From: Lophium mytilinum
Taxonomy: Eukaryota > Ascomycota > Dothideomycetes > Mytilinidiales > Mytilinidiaceae
Assembly: GCA_010093605.1 (NCBI GenBank)
Contig: MU004191.1
Span: 1,295,832 to 1,359,831, forward strand
Direction of reading: 5' to 3'
DNA length: 64,000 nt
Under the pieces are notes generated by a model. That model made no database searches, had not been told where the DNA came from, and saw only the letters and a program-made list of their open reading frames with translations. Positions 43,693-54,813 of the stretch are shown here, one piece after another. Each line of letters starts with the position of its first letter. Position 1 is the stretch's first letter. Made by a program: the position numbers and the translations under genes.

Positions 43693-44781
43693 TCAAGGAA
43701 CAACGACCGTCTTAACAGAATCCGTCCGCGCCGTCCTAATAGCCGTCTCCAGCTCCTCAAGCGGAAACCGATGCGTAATCAAATCCGCAAACCCCAACCG
43801 CCTCCCATGCTCCGTCGCGATCTCCACCGTCTTCAGATAAAGCTCCGGCTCAATCCCCACACTCCCAATAATCTGCAAATTATAATTAACAATCCTCACC
43901 GCATCCACCGGATACACCGCCGTGCCCGAATACAACCCGGCCACCAAATACCGCCCATTCATCCCCAACAACCCCATCCCCTCTGGAAACGCCTCCGGCA
44001 CCCCCGCCGCCTCAATCACCACCCCCGCCCCGCGGCCCTCTGTCAGTGCCAGCACCCGCCCCCGCCGCTCCTCGACGGTGGAATCCCGCACCGCCATCGT
44101 CTCCGTCGCCCCGAGCCGCCGCGCTGCTGATAACCGCGCCGCCGACGACCCCCCTATCACGATTATCCGCCGCGCGCCTGCTAGGCTTGCGAGCACTACC
44201 ATCGCCAGCCCCACCGGCCCCGCGCCTTGGATCACGACCTCCTCCCCCGCGACGCTGCTGGCGGCGCCGAGCTTCGCGAACCCCCGCAGCGCCGTCGGCA
44301 TCGCGCACCCGAACGCGATCACGGCCTCTGAGCTCGTGGAATCGGGGATGCGGTAGTACAGGTTCCGCGGGCCCAGCGTCGCGAACTCGCGGAAGGTGGC
44401 GGCGTTGGGGGTGGCGGCGGGCGCGGGCCAGTTGATGTCGGGGCAGAGCATCGGGGTGGAGCGGAGGCAGGCGGCGCAGGTGGTGCAGGGGGTGGCGGGC
44501 AGCCAGGAGAGGCGGTCGCCGATAGTGAGGGGAGTGCCGGCGCGGTCGGTGGTGATGGATGAGCCGAGGGCGACGATGGTGCCGACGCCTTCGTGGCCGA
44601 AGCAGATGGGGGAGGACGGGGGTGGGTAGTCGCCGGTTAGGCGGTGGAAGTCGCTGCCGCAGACGCCGGCGAGGGTGACGCGGATGATGAGGGAGTGGGG
44701 AGAGGGGGGTGGGGTAGGGAGGGTGAGGAGCTGGAGGGGGGTGTTGGGGGCGGTGAAGACGATGGCTTTGCCGGAGAGCAT
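43693..44781 (-). CDS. zinc-containing medium-chain alcohol/polyol dehydrogenase
   Basis: NAD(P)-dependent oxidoreductase of the MDR superfamily, 362 aa, intronless. The catalytic zinc site is visible as GVCGSDFHR and FGHEGVGTIV; the structural zinc Cys cluster as CTTCAACLRSTPMLC. The Rossmann fold follows with VIQGAGPVGLAMVVLASLAGA. The C-terminal part (LITHRFPLEELETAI) is typical of threonine/sorbitol-dehydrogenase relatives. The start ATG encodes MLSGKAIVF; in-frame sequence continues upstream without an ATG. The coding strand is very GC-rich, and pyrimidine-rich on the plus strand, unlike its neighbours. The substrate is not deducible. Confidence 0.92.
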   Translation of the reverse strand: MLSGKAIVFTAPNTPLQLLTLPTPPPSPHSLIIRVTLAGVCGSDFHRLTGDYPPPSSPICFGHEGVGTIVALGSSITTDRAGTPLTIGDRLSWLPATPCTTCAACLRSTPMLCPDINWPAPAATPNAATFREFATLGPRNLYYRIPDSTSSEAVIAFGCAMPTALRGFAKLGAASSVAGEEVVIQGAGPVGLAMVVLASLAGARRIIVIGGSSAARLSAARRLGATETMAVRDSTVEERRGRVLALTEGRGAGVVIEAAGVPEAFPEGMGLLGMNGRYLVAGLYSGTAVYPVDAVRIVNYNLQIIGSVGIEPELYLKTVEIATEHGRRLGFADLITHRFPLEELETAIRTARTDSVKTVVVP

Positions 44782-45327
44782 GGTTGGGAGGGGGGGAGAT
44801 GGGGTTGAGGATGAATGGGAGTAGGATATAGAATTGCAATAGAGATGGGAAGATGTAGAATTACAATGGAGATAGGAAACCGAAAGCAAGTTTGTTACCG
44901 GTATGGCAAATAGTTAAAAGGTCAATCCATTGTTAGGCCGCAAGTACGCCGAAGAACTCCGGTAGGAATTCGTAAGTAGGGATCTTACATAGGAGCAAAC
45001 TTTGGGTAAATATATAAAAGTGTGTAACAGGCCTACTAAGTGCCTCAGCGCCCTCCAAACTGAAAGAGACCTGTTAAACGGCCTCAAATGAAGACTGGAC
45101 TGACCCACCTCAGCGCCAGACGTCGACTTAGGGGTAGAAAAGTGGAGTGGACTCGCACCCTAGTACCAAATTTTCGCGAGCGGTGATACGAACCACGTGC
45201 CAGCCACCCGGTCATCCTCCGACATTGGAAAATGTCAGACTCATGGTCATAGAACAAGGGTTCATGTATGCAATAATTTCATCCGCCTTCCATCAATTCA
45301 TAGGATCCACCCGGGTTCAGTTGAATA
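44782..45327. other. intergenic region upstream of tRNA-Asn
   Basis: Promoter side of the dehydrogenase gene and 5' flank of the tRNA. No gene or repeat is recognised. Confidence 0.45.
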
Positions 45328-45421
45328 TCCTCCCTGGCGCAATTGGCTAGCGCGTCCGACTGTTAATCGGTTTATCCGATCAGCGATCGGGAGGTTCATG
45401 GTTCGAGCCCATGGGGGGGAG
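45328..45421 (+). tRNA. tRNA-Asn (GTT) with a 20-nt intron
   Basis: The cloverleaf folds fully by eye. The acceptor stem is TCCTCCC with GGGGGGA, including one G-U pair. The D stem is GCGC/GCGC around AATTGGCTA, the anticodon stem TCCGA/TCGGG with loop CTGTTAA, and the T arm CATGG-TTCGAGC-CCATG. The anticodon GTT is at 45362-45364. The intron, 45366-45385, sits in the canonical place one base after the anticodon. The internal promoter A box (TGGCGCAATTGG) and B box (GGTTCGAGCCC) are present. Without the intron the tRNA is 74 nt including a G discriminator. Confidence 0.95.
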
Positions 45422-45425
45422 TTTC

Positions 45426-45431
45426 TTTTTT
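45426..45431 (+). terminator. RNA polymerase III terminator of tRNA-Asn
   Basis: A run of six T begins four bases after the discriminator base; a preceding TTT may contribute. Confidence 0.85.
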
Positions 45432-45623
45432 GCATCTTTTTGTTTCTCTGCCATACTATAACTCTTAGGAGAGTTGATACGGTAGCAGAGAGGCGCGCCG
45501 GGAAAGCGTGGCTGGGGGAGGGGTGAATGGCATTATTTTTGTGGGCTTGGCGCCCCTCCACTCCCGACCTCACGGTGATATATACCAAACAACGCGCCCT
45601 CCACGGCTTCATACACGCGCAAA

Positions 45624-46077
45624 ATGTCAACCTCAACAAACAATCACCCCGGGGCCACCGCCTCTACAAATGGTGCGGGCGAAAAGTCATACTTTGAGCA
45701 ACAGCGTGAGATGTTGATGGGCGAGGTCGCAATGGTGGGTTTCTTTTTCCCCCCAGCGTTTCATGAAGGATGAGAGCAAATCTAACACGTATGCGTACAA
45801 TAGAGTCTCGATCACGTCCTCCACAACATCAATAAGCTCAATCGCAGCTTGGAAGAGATCATTGGGGTGGGTGGAACCAGCTCCTGGCGATCTATATCGC
45901 GGGTAAGAATACTAGCTAATATAGTTTTAGGTCGGCAACGAGTTCCAGCCTGTCGAAGCGCTGTGGTCGCATTTTGAGAACGTGATGGCGAAAGATACGG
46001 AGGCGGGGGCTGAAGGGAATGAGGAGGACGGGGAGGATGGTGAGGGAGATACGGTTGTGAAGGAAGAAGGGAAATAA
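45624..46077 (+). CDS. dad1: DASH/Dam1 complex subunit Dad1
   Basis: Small kinetochore-microtubule ring protein. Exons 45624-45734, 45804-45866 and 45931-46077 give 106 aa. The conserved Dad1 core is continuous after splicing: [15 protein letters not shown], then [21 protein letters not shown], then [19 protein letters not shown]. Both introns are in phase 0. The tail is acidic ([18 protein letters not shown]). The gene starts about 200 bp after tRNA-Asn on the same strand. Size and motif order leave little doubt. Confidence 0.95.
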
Positions 46078-46566
46078 GGCTTGCGGAACGTGCGATTATT
46101 GGGCAGGCTGTTTTATGGCGTTTGAAAGTTGTGATACCCTGTTTGCTTGAGGATGGATTTGCGGACGGGTACTTGGGTAATTAAGCTTATGGTCATTGGA
46201 AGGGGTCGAGTTGACACCAGCAAGACGATCAGAGGCACGATGCATACGGCGGGAGCGTTTATCGAACATCGTTGCAGTAAAGTCATGACGCCATGCTCTA
46301 CGGATACATAAGAAACGGCAGCGCGTCGAGGGCTTCCCTCTCCTCGACCCGAGAAACAGCGCACCATCTCCCTCTTTTGTGCACAAGTTCCCCCAGAACG
46401 CCCATAAGTATGTATGGTTTCCAATGACGCCATCCCTGGCTATTATGCATAAAACAGAACCCGGAAACATGACCCCTCCTCGATCGCTCACCCTAGCATT
46501 GTGCATCATGAAATGGAATCGTCAATAGTAGACAAGGAAGAAAAGAGGCCAAAAGGGGTCCAGAAC
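46078..46566. other. convergent intergenic region
   Basis: Lies between the 3' ends of dad1 and rho4. No gene is seen. Confidence 0.5.
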
Positions 46567-47476
46567 TCAGAGCATCTTACAACTCCGCGACTTCTTGGAC
46601 TTTTTAGCTGCGACATAGGCGGGTGTTCCAGCGACCGGCGCAGGCTTGTATTCGTCACCGACTGCCATCGTCACAGCTTGGTCGAAAATCTCCTCGACGC
46701 CGTTCTGCTCTTTGCTGCTGCACTCCATGTAGAGGGCGCCCATCTTCTGGGCCACCGCCTTGCCCTGTTGGGGTGTCACCGGAGTAAGTCCCTGGGCCTT
46801 GAGGAGGTCGATGCAGTGTTTCTTGTGTCGCAGGTCGGATTTGAGGCCGAGGAGCATGAGGGGAGTCGATGGGCAGAAGTGGAGGACCTCGGGATACCAC
46901 TGTCCCAGCTGTTAGCCTGGCGTCTTCATTCCTGTCTGTGTTTTGTCTTACCTTGTCCAAGACATTCTCGAGCGAGTTCGGACAGTCAATGGCGAAGCAG
47001 ACGAAGAGGATGTCGGTTTCGGGGTAGGAGAGCGGTCGAAGACGGTCGTACTCCTCCTGGCCAGCAGTGTCCCACAGCGCGAGCTCGACCATCTTCCCTG
47101 TCGGTGGGTGCGGTGTGTGGGTAATGTAGTTCTCGAAGACGGTAGGGACATATTTCTGTAAAACGGTTAGCTTGGACGGCGATAATCAATTCGCTCTCCA
47201 TACCTCTGGGAAGTTGCCAGAGCTGTAGCTGATCAACAAACACGTCTTGCCGCAGCCGCCATCGCCCACCACTACAAGCTTCTTCGAGTACGCGGGCGGC
47301 TCGGTGATGTTTGTGCCAGAGGTGCCGTAAGACTCGCGGCCGGTGGAAGATGTGTTGACGGAGCTGACGGTGCCATTGCTAATCCTCTCGCTCGGCAGCC
47401 GCACTGGCTTGCGCTGTGTAGACATGTCGGGGGTGCGGGCAGACGGCTTGCGGCGAAGGTAGTCGAAGTCGGACAT
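46567..47476 (-). CDS. rho4: Rho-family GTPase, Rho4-like
   Basis: Membrane-associated small GTPase; in filamentous fungi Rho4 acts in septation and wall integrity. Exons on the minus strand are 47204-47476, 46952-47155 and 46567-46899, giving 269 aa. Switch and nucleotide motifs are complete: GDGGCGKT (71-78), [32 protein letters not shown] and [10 protein letters not shown] 63-residue Ser-rich N-terminal extension precedes the G domain, a Rho4 hallmark. The C-terminus has a polybasic KKSKKSRS followed by the prenylation box CKML. Both introns are phase 0 at positions that keep the G domain intact. The gene is divergent from the sphingoid-phosphate phosphatase with about 520 bp between. Confidence 0.95.
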
Positions 47477-47997
47477 TGTCGAGGTTGGTGCAGTCGACGG
47501 GCAGCTGGCCAAGGAGATATCGCGGGATTATACTTCGGGGGGCGGTTGAGATGCAATCAATCAATGTGCGTGTATCAATATGCACAGAGAGAAATGGGAG
47601 AGGTGAATGTGGGAAGCGATTGTGTTCGTAGATGTGCAGAGCGAGCGGGTGTGGGAGTCGTGATGGAGAGATGTGTTTTTTGGTGTTGTTGTCCAGCGCA
47701 GTTGCTAGAGGAACGATGCATCCCTGCACCCACTTTGCTTCACGTCAGATCGGACCCCGCCGAGGCAGCGGAGGCACTGTGGCAGCACCACTACCACTGA
47801 CGCCTCTAGCCGCGCGCCCCCCAGGAGCCCCCAAGCAACATCGCTTGACCCATGCGATGCGCCTTGTCTAACTGCGCGGTGTGAGACGAGAGCCTCTTGC
47901 CTTTCCGCCGCACCTCTGGCCGAGCCCCCGACGATGCGAATCTCCCCTGACCGCTGCCACACCCGCGAAACCACCACCACCACGAGCGGATGCATCT
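47477..47997. other. bidirectional promoter region of rho4 and lcb3
   Basis: 521 bp between divergent starts. GC-rich open frames near 47700-47990 overlap in several phases without domains. No specific element is named. Confidence 0.45.
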
Positions 47998-49879
47998 ATG
48001 TGCGCACCACGAGACGGGCCCGTCCAGGCCGCAGGGGAGCCGGAGGTGCTGCCTCCCGCCGACTTCAAGAGCCAGCGCCCTGATGCTGGCATGAGACACC
48101 ACGATCATTGTGCGTCGAGCGCCCCGGGCTTACGTGAAGAAATTCGCAGCTGCTAACTGCCGGACTGAACAGACGCCCTCCGCCTCCCAGAATGGCGCAA
48201 CAAGCTGCGCAAGTGTCTGATTCCCATCGTCCGCTGGGAGACGCCCTATCTGGCCTTCATGCAAGACAAGATGCGGACGCCCGCCCTCGATTCCTACTTC
48301 GCCTTTACCGCCAATCTAGGAACTCACACCTTCTTTATGGTTATGCTCCCGATTCTGTTCTGGTGCGGATACACGAGCATGGGAAGAGCAATGGTGCACG
48401 TGTTGGCGGCCGGCGTCTTCTGGAGTGGCTTCGTTAAGGATATGCTGTGTCTCCCACGGCCTCTCTCCCCTCCCCTTCAGAGGATCACCATGTCTGGATC
48501 TGCAGCTCTCGAGTATGGGTTTCCTTCGACGCACTCAACCAATGCCGTTTCTGTGGCTGTGTATGCTATACAAATGCTGCAGTCCACCCCTGAAACGCAC
48601 TACCCAACTCTCTATCTAGCATTGCAGGTGCTCTTCTACTTCTATGCCATCTCCATCATTTTCGGCAGGCTCTACTGCGGAATGCACGGCTTTTTTGACG
48701 TTGTTCTCGGGAGTCTTCTCGGCGCCGGACTTTCTGTCATTCAAATCCTCTATGGAGACGCCTTTGACAATTGGATATGTCAAGACTCCTACACACACCC
48801 TTTGATTGCCACACTAATTATCCTTGTTCTGGTCCGCATTCACCCAGAGCCTGCCGATGACTGCCCCTGTTTCGACGACAGCGTTGCCTTTGCTGGAACC
48901 GCAATTGGGGTTCAGGTGGGGGCTTGGCACTTCGCAAGCACCGGACTCGCATGGGATTACCCAATACCTTCTACTGTCCCTTTCGATCTTGAGAACATTG
49001 GGCTTGTGAAAGCCACCATCCGCATTTCTCTAGGCGTTGTGGTCATCTTTGCTTGGCGAGGCATCATGAAGCCTGCGATGTTGAAGATTCTACCGCCCAT
49101 TTTCAGAGTACTCGAGGATGCGCGTCTCAGTCTACCCAGAGCTTTCTTCTTAACAGCTTCGTAAGCGTTTCATTCTATTCGGGCTGCCTTTCTAACAGCA
49201 ACCATTACAGTCAATATACTAGTGTGCCAAAACTACATGGAGACGACAACGTGATCCCGTCAGCATCCGACATTCCACGACTTTTAACAAATCTTCGTCA
49301 TCCCCGGCAAAGATCAGTCTCCGTGGGCCCTCAATCAGCAGCGGACGCTTATGAAACGCTTGCTTACCGCAACAAACGACGAAGAGAGAGCCTCACATCA
49401 GACGCCGAGAAGACACCTATCAATGTAACTGGGAGCATTCCTGAAGGCTACGGGATTTCGACAAATTCAAAATATCCACCCAACATACGCACAAATGTGC
49501 CACTGGGAGCGGATCTACTACCGACGCCAATATCTTCTCGCGTCCACTCATATGAGCAAATGATGGGCAGTGGGGAGGTGATCGCGTCACCGGGCACCCC
49601 ACCGTACGGCGAAGCTAGCTATGAAAACGTTGATAAGACAGCAGGGGTCGACGGGTCGGATGATGAGAAAGAAGACCGTGAGATATTCTTGAAGCTTGAA
49701 CGGCCTCGAGTGAGATACGACGTCGAAGTGATCACGAAGCTCATTGTATATACGGGTAAGTGCTCGTACTGGTCGAGCTCGTTCTGTGTCTAACGCGTGT
49801 TACCACAGGCATCGCATGGTTAGCGGTAGAAGGGAACCCTCTTCTTTTCGAGGTGTGCGGCCTGGGGATGACTGTTTAG
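47998..49879 (+). CDS. lcb3: dihydrosphingosine/sphingosine-1-phosphate phosphatase
   Basis: ER membrane phosphatase of the PAP2 superfamily that dephosphorylates long-chain base phosphates. Exons 47998-48109, 48173-49160, 49211-49755 and 49809-49879 give 571 aa. The three catalytic motifs are intact: KDMLCLPRP, EYGFPSTHS and SIIFGRLYCGMHGFFD. The leading RLPEWRNKLRK ... VRWETPYLAF segment before helix 1 is typical of Lcb3/Ysr. The last third is a cytosolic region rich in Ser/Pro that rejoins a final hydrophobic stretch (ITKLIVYT/GIAWLAVEG). All introns are GT-AG and 50-63 nt. The in-frame GC-rich sequence upstream of the chosen ATG lacks another ATG. Confidence 0.93.
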
Positions 49880-50086
49880 TATTTGAATGCTGCTGTGGGT
49901 GTGACGCAGCAACTGACATGTTAGTTGTACACGTAAACATGATGTTGGCGTTTGGAGCGTCGGCTTTTCGTCTCAGGAAGATCAGTAGTAATAATAGATG
50001 CTAGGCCAACAAGGCTCGTGCGCATACTTGCATCATAGCTCTCTTCAACTTAAAGTGACGGACACACTACAGGAGGCCCTCTCTAC

Positions 50087-51379
50087 TTAGTCCTTCCAAC
50101 CCCACCGCTTCTTAAACCACTGCAGAACATACACCAAAGCCACCAACACCGGAACTTCGATCAACGGCCCAACCGTACTCGCCAACGCCTGCCCACTGGA
50201 AGCTCCATACACCGCAACGACAACCGCAATCGCCAGCTCAAAGTTGTTGCTCGCCGCCGTAAAACTCTGCGTACACGAGACTCTATACCCAAACCCAAGC
50301 TTCCTGCACAACAGCACCGTCACACTAAACATGACAAGGAAATAGATAATCAACGGCGCGCAGACCCTCAGCACCGATGTAATCTGATTAACAACATGTT
50401 TTCCTTGCGACGCAAACAGCACAATGATAGTGTAGAGCAGCCCGATCAGCGACCACGGCCCAACATACCGAATAAACCGCCGCTGATACGTCGCCTCCCC
50501 CAACGCCCTCCGCAGCACCAACCGCGTCACGATCGCCGCACCGAGCGGGATGCCCAGGAAAACAGCAACACTCGTAGCAACTTTCCCATACCCCACCGTC
50601 ACGGCGTTGGACGAGCGGCTCACGATCTTGATGTAGAAGACGGCGAAGGGCGCGAAGAGCACGATCTGAAGAATCGAGTTGAAGGCGACGAGCACGGCGC
50701 AGTAGTCGCCGTCGCCGTGGGCGAGGTCGGTCCAGATCAGCACCATGGCGATGCAGCGCGCGATGCCGACGAAGATGAGACCTTCGCGCAGGTCTTGGCG
50801 GTCGGGGAGGAAGGCCCACGCCAGCGCGACCATGAGGAGGGGCGCGAGGATCCAGTTGAGGAGGAAGGAGAGCAGGATTTGGATCCAGAGGTCGCGTGAG
50901 CGCAGGAGGAGGTGCAGGGTTTCGAAGCGGACTTTGCAGAGGATGGGGTACATCATTATGAGGAGGCCGACGGCTGGGGGGGTGTTAGGGGGGTGGGGTT
51001 GGGATAAGGGGGGGCTTGCCTATGGGTATGCTGACGCCGACGAACTGGCCTTTTTGGAGGGCGGGGCCGGTCGAGGGGACGGTGTTGCCGAGGATGATGC
51101 CGATGGCCATGGCGAGGATGATCCAGATGACTAGAAATCGGTCGAGGAATGAGAGGCCTCGGAGGGGTGGTAGATCAGGGGTGCCATCATCTGCTGCTGA
51201 ACTGTTGACATAAATAAAACAATGTACGAAGTAACACTCTTACCTGGTGCTTCAATTCCTGAGACCGGTCCAGCGCCCTTCTCAATATCTTGTCCGTCTT
51301 CTGTCGGATGTTTTGGTAGTCTTCCTAGCCCAGCATCAGGCCTTGGGTCAGAAACCACAGAATGCTCAGCCGTGTTCAT
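50087..51379 (-). CDS. acr3: arsenite efflux transporter Acr3
   Basis: Plasma-membrane As(III) (and Sb(III)) extrusion protein of the bile/arsenite/riboflavin transporter superfamily. Exons on the minus strand are 51244-51379, 51020-51190 and 50087-50973, giving 397 aa with about ten helices. Signature segments: QFVGVSIPIAVGLLIMMYPI, then LCKV with its conserved Cys; GIARCIAMVLIW with the second functional Cys; FTAASNNFELAIAV; and GPLIEVPVLVALVYV. The N-terminus is a 60-residue hydrophilic leader. The second intron has a GC donor. No arsenate reductase gene is adjacent. The gene is convergent with lcb3. Confidence 0.95.
50974..51019 (-). other. acr3: GC-AG intron of acr3
   Basis: A 46-nt intron begins GCAAGC and ends CCCAG, with a CTAACA branch-site candidate. 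No GT exists between the flanking conserved codons, and splicing restores SIPIAVGLLIMMYP exactly. Confidence 0.85.
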
Positions 51380-53228
51380 TTTCAGGTGTATGATCGGTGG
51401 GAAGAAGGATGGAGGCCATATTAAAATCACGATTCAGCATTTTATATGTTTGGTGGTGGAGAGACGAAGAGCCAATGAGAGGCTGGCTGGATGTCATTTT
51501 GCCAAGACCCTTTGGCCAAAATCTGAGACCCCTGTCCCACTGGTGACATATCAACCACGATGCTTGACAACTGAGTAATTGCCCGCGGCCTGGATTGCTT
51601 CTTTTAGTTTCCATGAATTATATTCAAGCCGCCACAACATCAGCACGACTCCTACGTACAATTCTAGCCATAAAAGCGTGGAGAGAGGCACGCTACGCTC
51701 TACGTACCTGGTCCGATGATTTTCATAGCGCGTTCTCAGAATTACGCCAGCGTGATGTGAACGGTTACCAGTCATCTTCGCGTGAAAACATCCACACAGC
51801 GTAGTTGCTTCTGGCATACAAAACAACATTATGGCTGAGTAGCTTATTCTAATGCGGTAATTTTAAGCCTGGCTATAACTATACTTAGGTGAAGTATTAG
51901 TCACCTAGTCGCGAGACCTTGACACTGGATCGTAGAGAAGCATTGCCTTTTCAACAGACCGATCTCATCAAAGGGCCGGTCGTTCGCCTTGAGGCGTGAC
52001 TCTAACCAGTTGGCATATTACACAATGGCCTAAAGTACTGTACAATCCATTGCCACAAAGTGCTGCACCATGTGGTTATCATATAGCGTGACCGAGCCTT
52101 TTTCCCCCTCTACCCGCGTTTGAAAGTCTATGCCACAGTGGATACGGTCATGGAGAAATTTCAAAAGCATGTCTGACTCGGGCTTCTTCACCTACCCTAT
52201 AGAGAAAGATAAATAGAGAAGTTGAATTCTAACCTAGTAAGAACTACATTAGTAGCTATTACTAATAAAAAAGTAAGAAAGGTAGTTTAAGTATCAGAAG
52301 TGACATCGATTCTCTCTCATTATATAGTGTTTTATATTGATCTCTCTAAGGCTTCGGTTTCTAGCAATATAATGAACTTCTAGGAATCAAATGTGGTTGT
52401 TTCCACTTCTATCTGAGAGCACATATTCACTGCTTCTGAGGTTAATTCAGCGAGTCCAACGGATCTTCCTTGGTATAAGTTTCGTGTTCAAACGCGTAGT
52501 TGGGTATCTTGATATCTTCAGTGACATGTCTTTCCACTTCGCGTTTCAGCTTTCTAACGTTTTCTCCGGCGACACAATCTTATCAATCCGGATCTTTTCA
52601 TCTCCACATTCCCGTGTCTTGCCTCTCTTCTTTGCCTTTTCCTTGCATCGTACGTGTCCCGTGTCGTCATCTTACGATGATTGTAGCCTCATATGGCTTC
52701 CAAGAAGAGCTTACGATGTCACTGTTTGCCTTCGTGCCCGTGAAAGTAACCTTGCTGCGGTTCTCTGCCGCTTTCTCGGCAGCAGTCTAGTCTCTGCAGA
52801 TCGCAAGGTCCTGAGTATCGTCTCTCATGACATGTAGACAGCTTCGTGCCGCGAATGAATTCATCTTGTTTCGTACATTGCGATGTTCGCAGTTGATGAT
52901 TGGCATCGCAGCCAAGCGAAACAGAGCTGCAACCAACAACGGCAAGACGGCCGTTCTCTCATGCATCAGCTCCAAACGCCTCTATCTGCACCTCAGCCTG
53001 CAAGCGTGCGTAAGTCCATGAATAGGCGTCGCAGTAGTAGCTCACAAGGGCGACTTAGCCAATCAAGACGCATGAGAATGTCAGCCAGCCTCAGCTGAGC
53101 CGGGCGCCACCACTTCTAGAATAGACTTTAAAGCGACGAGACTGCACCTAATCTTTTCAAAGCAAACTCAGTCAGGCTCGACTTCTTCAGCTCGGATTGT
53201 GGTGCTGTTCTGTTCGAGCTTCCCCACA
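51380..53228. other. long intergenic region between acr3 and the DOMON gene
   Basis: 1.85 kb. An AT-rich, CA/TG-poor patch at about 52195-52300 resembles RIPped DNA. From 52390 to 52840 an open frame of 148 codons exists, but its Ser/Phe/Leu-rich translation from pyrimidine-rich DNA has no recognised motif and I do not call it a gene. The remainder is featureless to me. Confidence 0.45.
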
Positions 53229-54813
53229 ATGCTCTCCGCCGGAAGATCGACTGCCTTGGTAGCACTAGTCTACTTTGTCTCTAGTACGGCTTCACATTCA
53301 CTCGTAAGGATAGGGCTAGCGCTGTATATCTGCTAACGCTTTTTAGGTCTTCTTACATTCACTACCGCGGCTCGTGCTCCACGCATAAACGCGATTGTAG
53401 CAAGAGAAGATAATGCTGCGTCTTCTGCCTTTGTGTATGGGGTTGATGGCGGAAACATCAGTTTCGCCATAACTGCCGTCAAATCAAACGGTGACATCTG
53501 GTTCCATATGGCCGCACCTTCAAAATACTCTTACATTGCATTCGGTACTGGCACACAGATGGACGGCTCGACAATGCTCCTTGCGTATGCCAGTTCAGAT
53601 GGTAAAGGTATTTTCACGCTCCTAATCTAGACAGCCAAAGCCTCAAGCTTTCCACTACATGTTCTCAATACTCACTCCCTTCAGGGGCAACACTTTCCCC
53701 TCGCACCTCCGGGGACCACGTCGAGCCGGAGTACAGCTCCAAGATCAAATGCAGCCTCGTTACTGACGGGTTCGAGAACGGTGTCATAAACAAGACTCTC
53801 CTCGTGAACGGCCACTGCACGAACTTCACCGCCGCACAATCCGGCCAGAAAGGGGATTCAAAACTCAATTTTGACTCCACCCAGCAGTCCTTCATCTTTG
53901 GTCTTGGCCCAACAACCCATACGCTCCACTCGAACGACTTGCATGCTGGCATCCGGCGGCATACCGAGTACGGCACCTTCGAGATGGATATGACCAAGGC
54001 TAGCGTGCAGGACGACGACAGAGTGACCGTTCCCACTGGCGCTGCGGTGTGGACGAACTCGAATACGGGGAAGGCTGAGGATGTGACGACTGGAGATATG
54101 GACTACATCATTCCCATCCACGCCGCGGCTATGTGCGGCGCATTCGTGCTACTCTATCCCAGTGGCGTGCTCCTTCTGCGGGTCCTAGAAAAAGTACTGT
54201 GGCACGCCTGGATGCAAGGTCTAGCAACCATCGTAGCCATTCTCGGAGTGGGACTAGGGATCAAGCTCAGCCTAACTTACAACCACGTAAGATCCTACCC
54301 TCTCTCAAGTCTCTGTTTTTACGTCGGACCGTTCTTTTAGCGTCCCCTAACCTCTTCCAGTCCAAATCTTTCAACAGCGCCCACCAACTCCTCGGCCTCG
54401 TGGTCGTCCTCGCCTGCATCGTCCAATTCGCCCTCGGCTACCTCCACCATCGTGCCTACAAGCGCACGCAGCGGCCCACGCCCCTCGGCCGCATCCACCG
54501 ATTCGCCGGGCCTGCGATTCTTCTGATTGGCATCGCCAACGGTTTCCTAGGCTTCGACTTTTCCGATGCAGCAAAACACAACCTCATGTATGGTATTGTG
54601 GTCGCGGTGGTGCTCGTCGCCACTGTGGGGTTGCTAGTTTGGGCCCGAATGCGGAACAGGCGGCGGGCGAAGAAGGCGACCAGTCAGGAGTTCGGGCTGC
54701 CGGGGTATGAAGGGATGAGAGGGGAAGTAGGGGATGATAGTAGTGGGTATGATGCAAGTAGGTATGGGAGCAATGTGCACCTAGGAGCTATGCAGCCGAG
54801 GCCGATGATGTAA
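53229..54813 (+). CDS. secreted-pathway DOMON plus cytochrome b561 protein
   Basis: Predicted transmembrane electron carrier with a lumenal or extracellular DOMON haem/sugar domain. Exons 53229-53283, 53347-53607, 53685-54286 and 54361-54813 give 456 aa. It starts with a signal peptide (MLSAGRSTALVALVYFVSS). The DOMON part includes NISFAITAVKSNGDIWFH and KYSYIAFGTGTQMDGS. The cytochrome b561 half has helices with the expected His residues in PIHAAAMCGAF, SAHQLLGL, GRIHRFAG and AAKHNLMYG. The C-terminal tail is basic and then acidic. The donor of intron 1 (A|GTACGG) was preferred over a stronger downstream GTAAGG because only it keeps phase. Fungal relatives resemble the cytochrome domain of cellobiose dehydrogenase or ferric reductases; the exact role is unknown. 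Confidence 0.88.

Noticed and set aside
44012-44839. Long open frames overlapping the dehydrogenase gene
   Set aside because: Shadows of a very GC-rich coding strand: His/Arg/Pro-rich and without family features, while the dehydrogenase frame carries all zinc and Rossmann motifs.
52391-52837. 148-codon open frame upstream of the DOMON gene
   Set aside because: The translation reflects pyrimidine-rich DNA; no domain, no splice signals, and other frames are open beside it.
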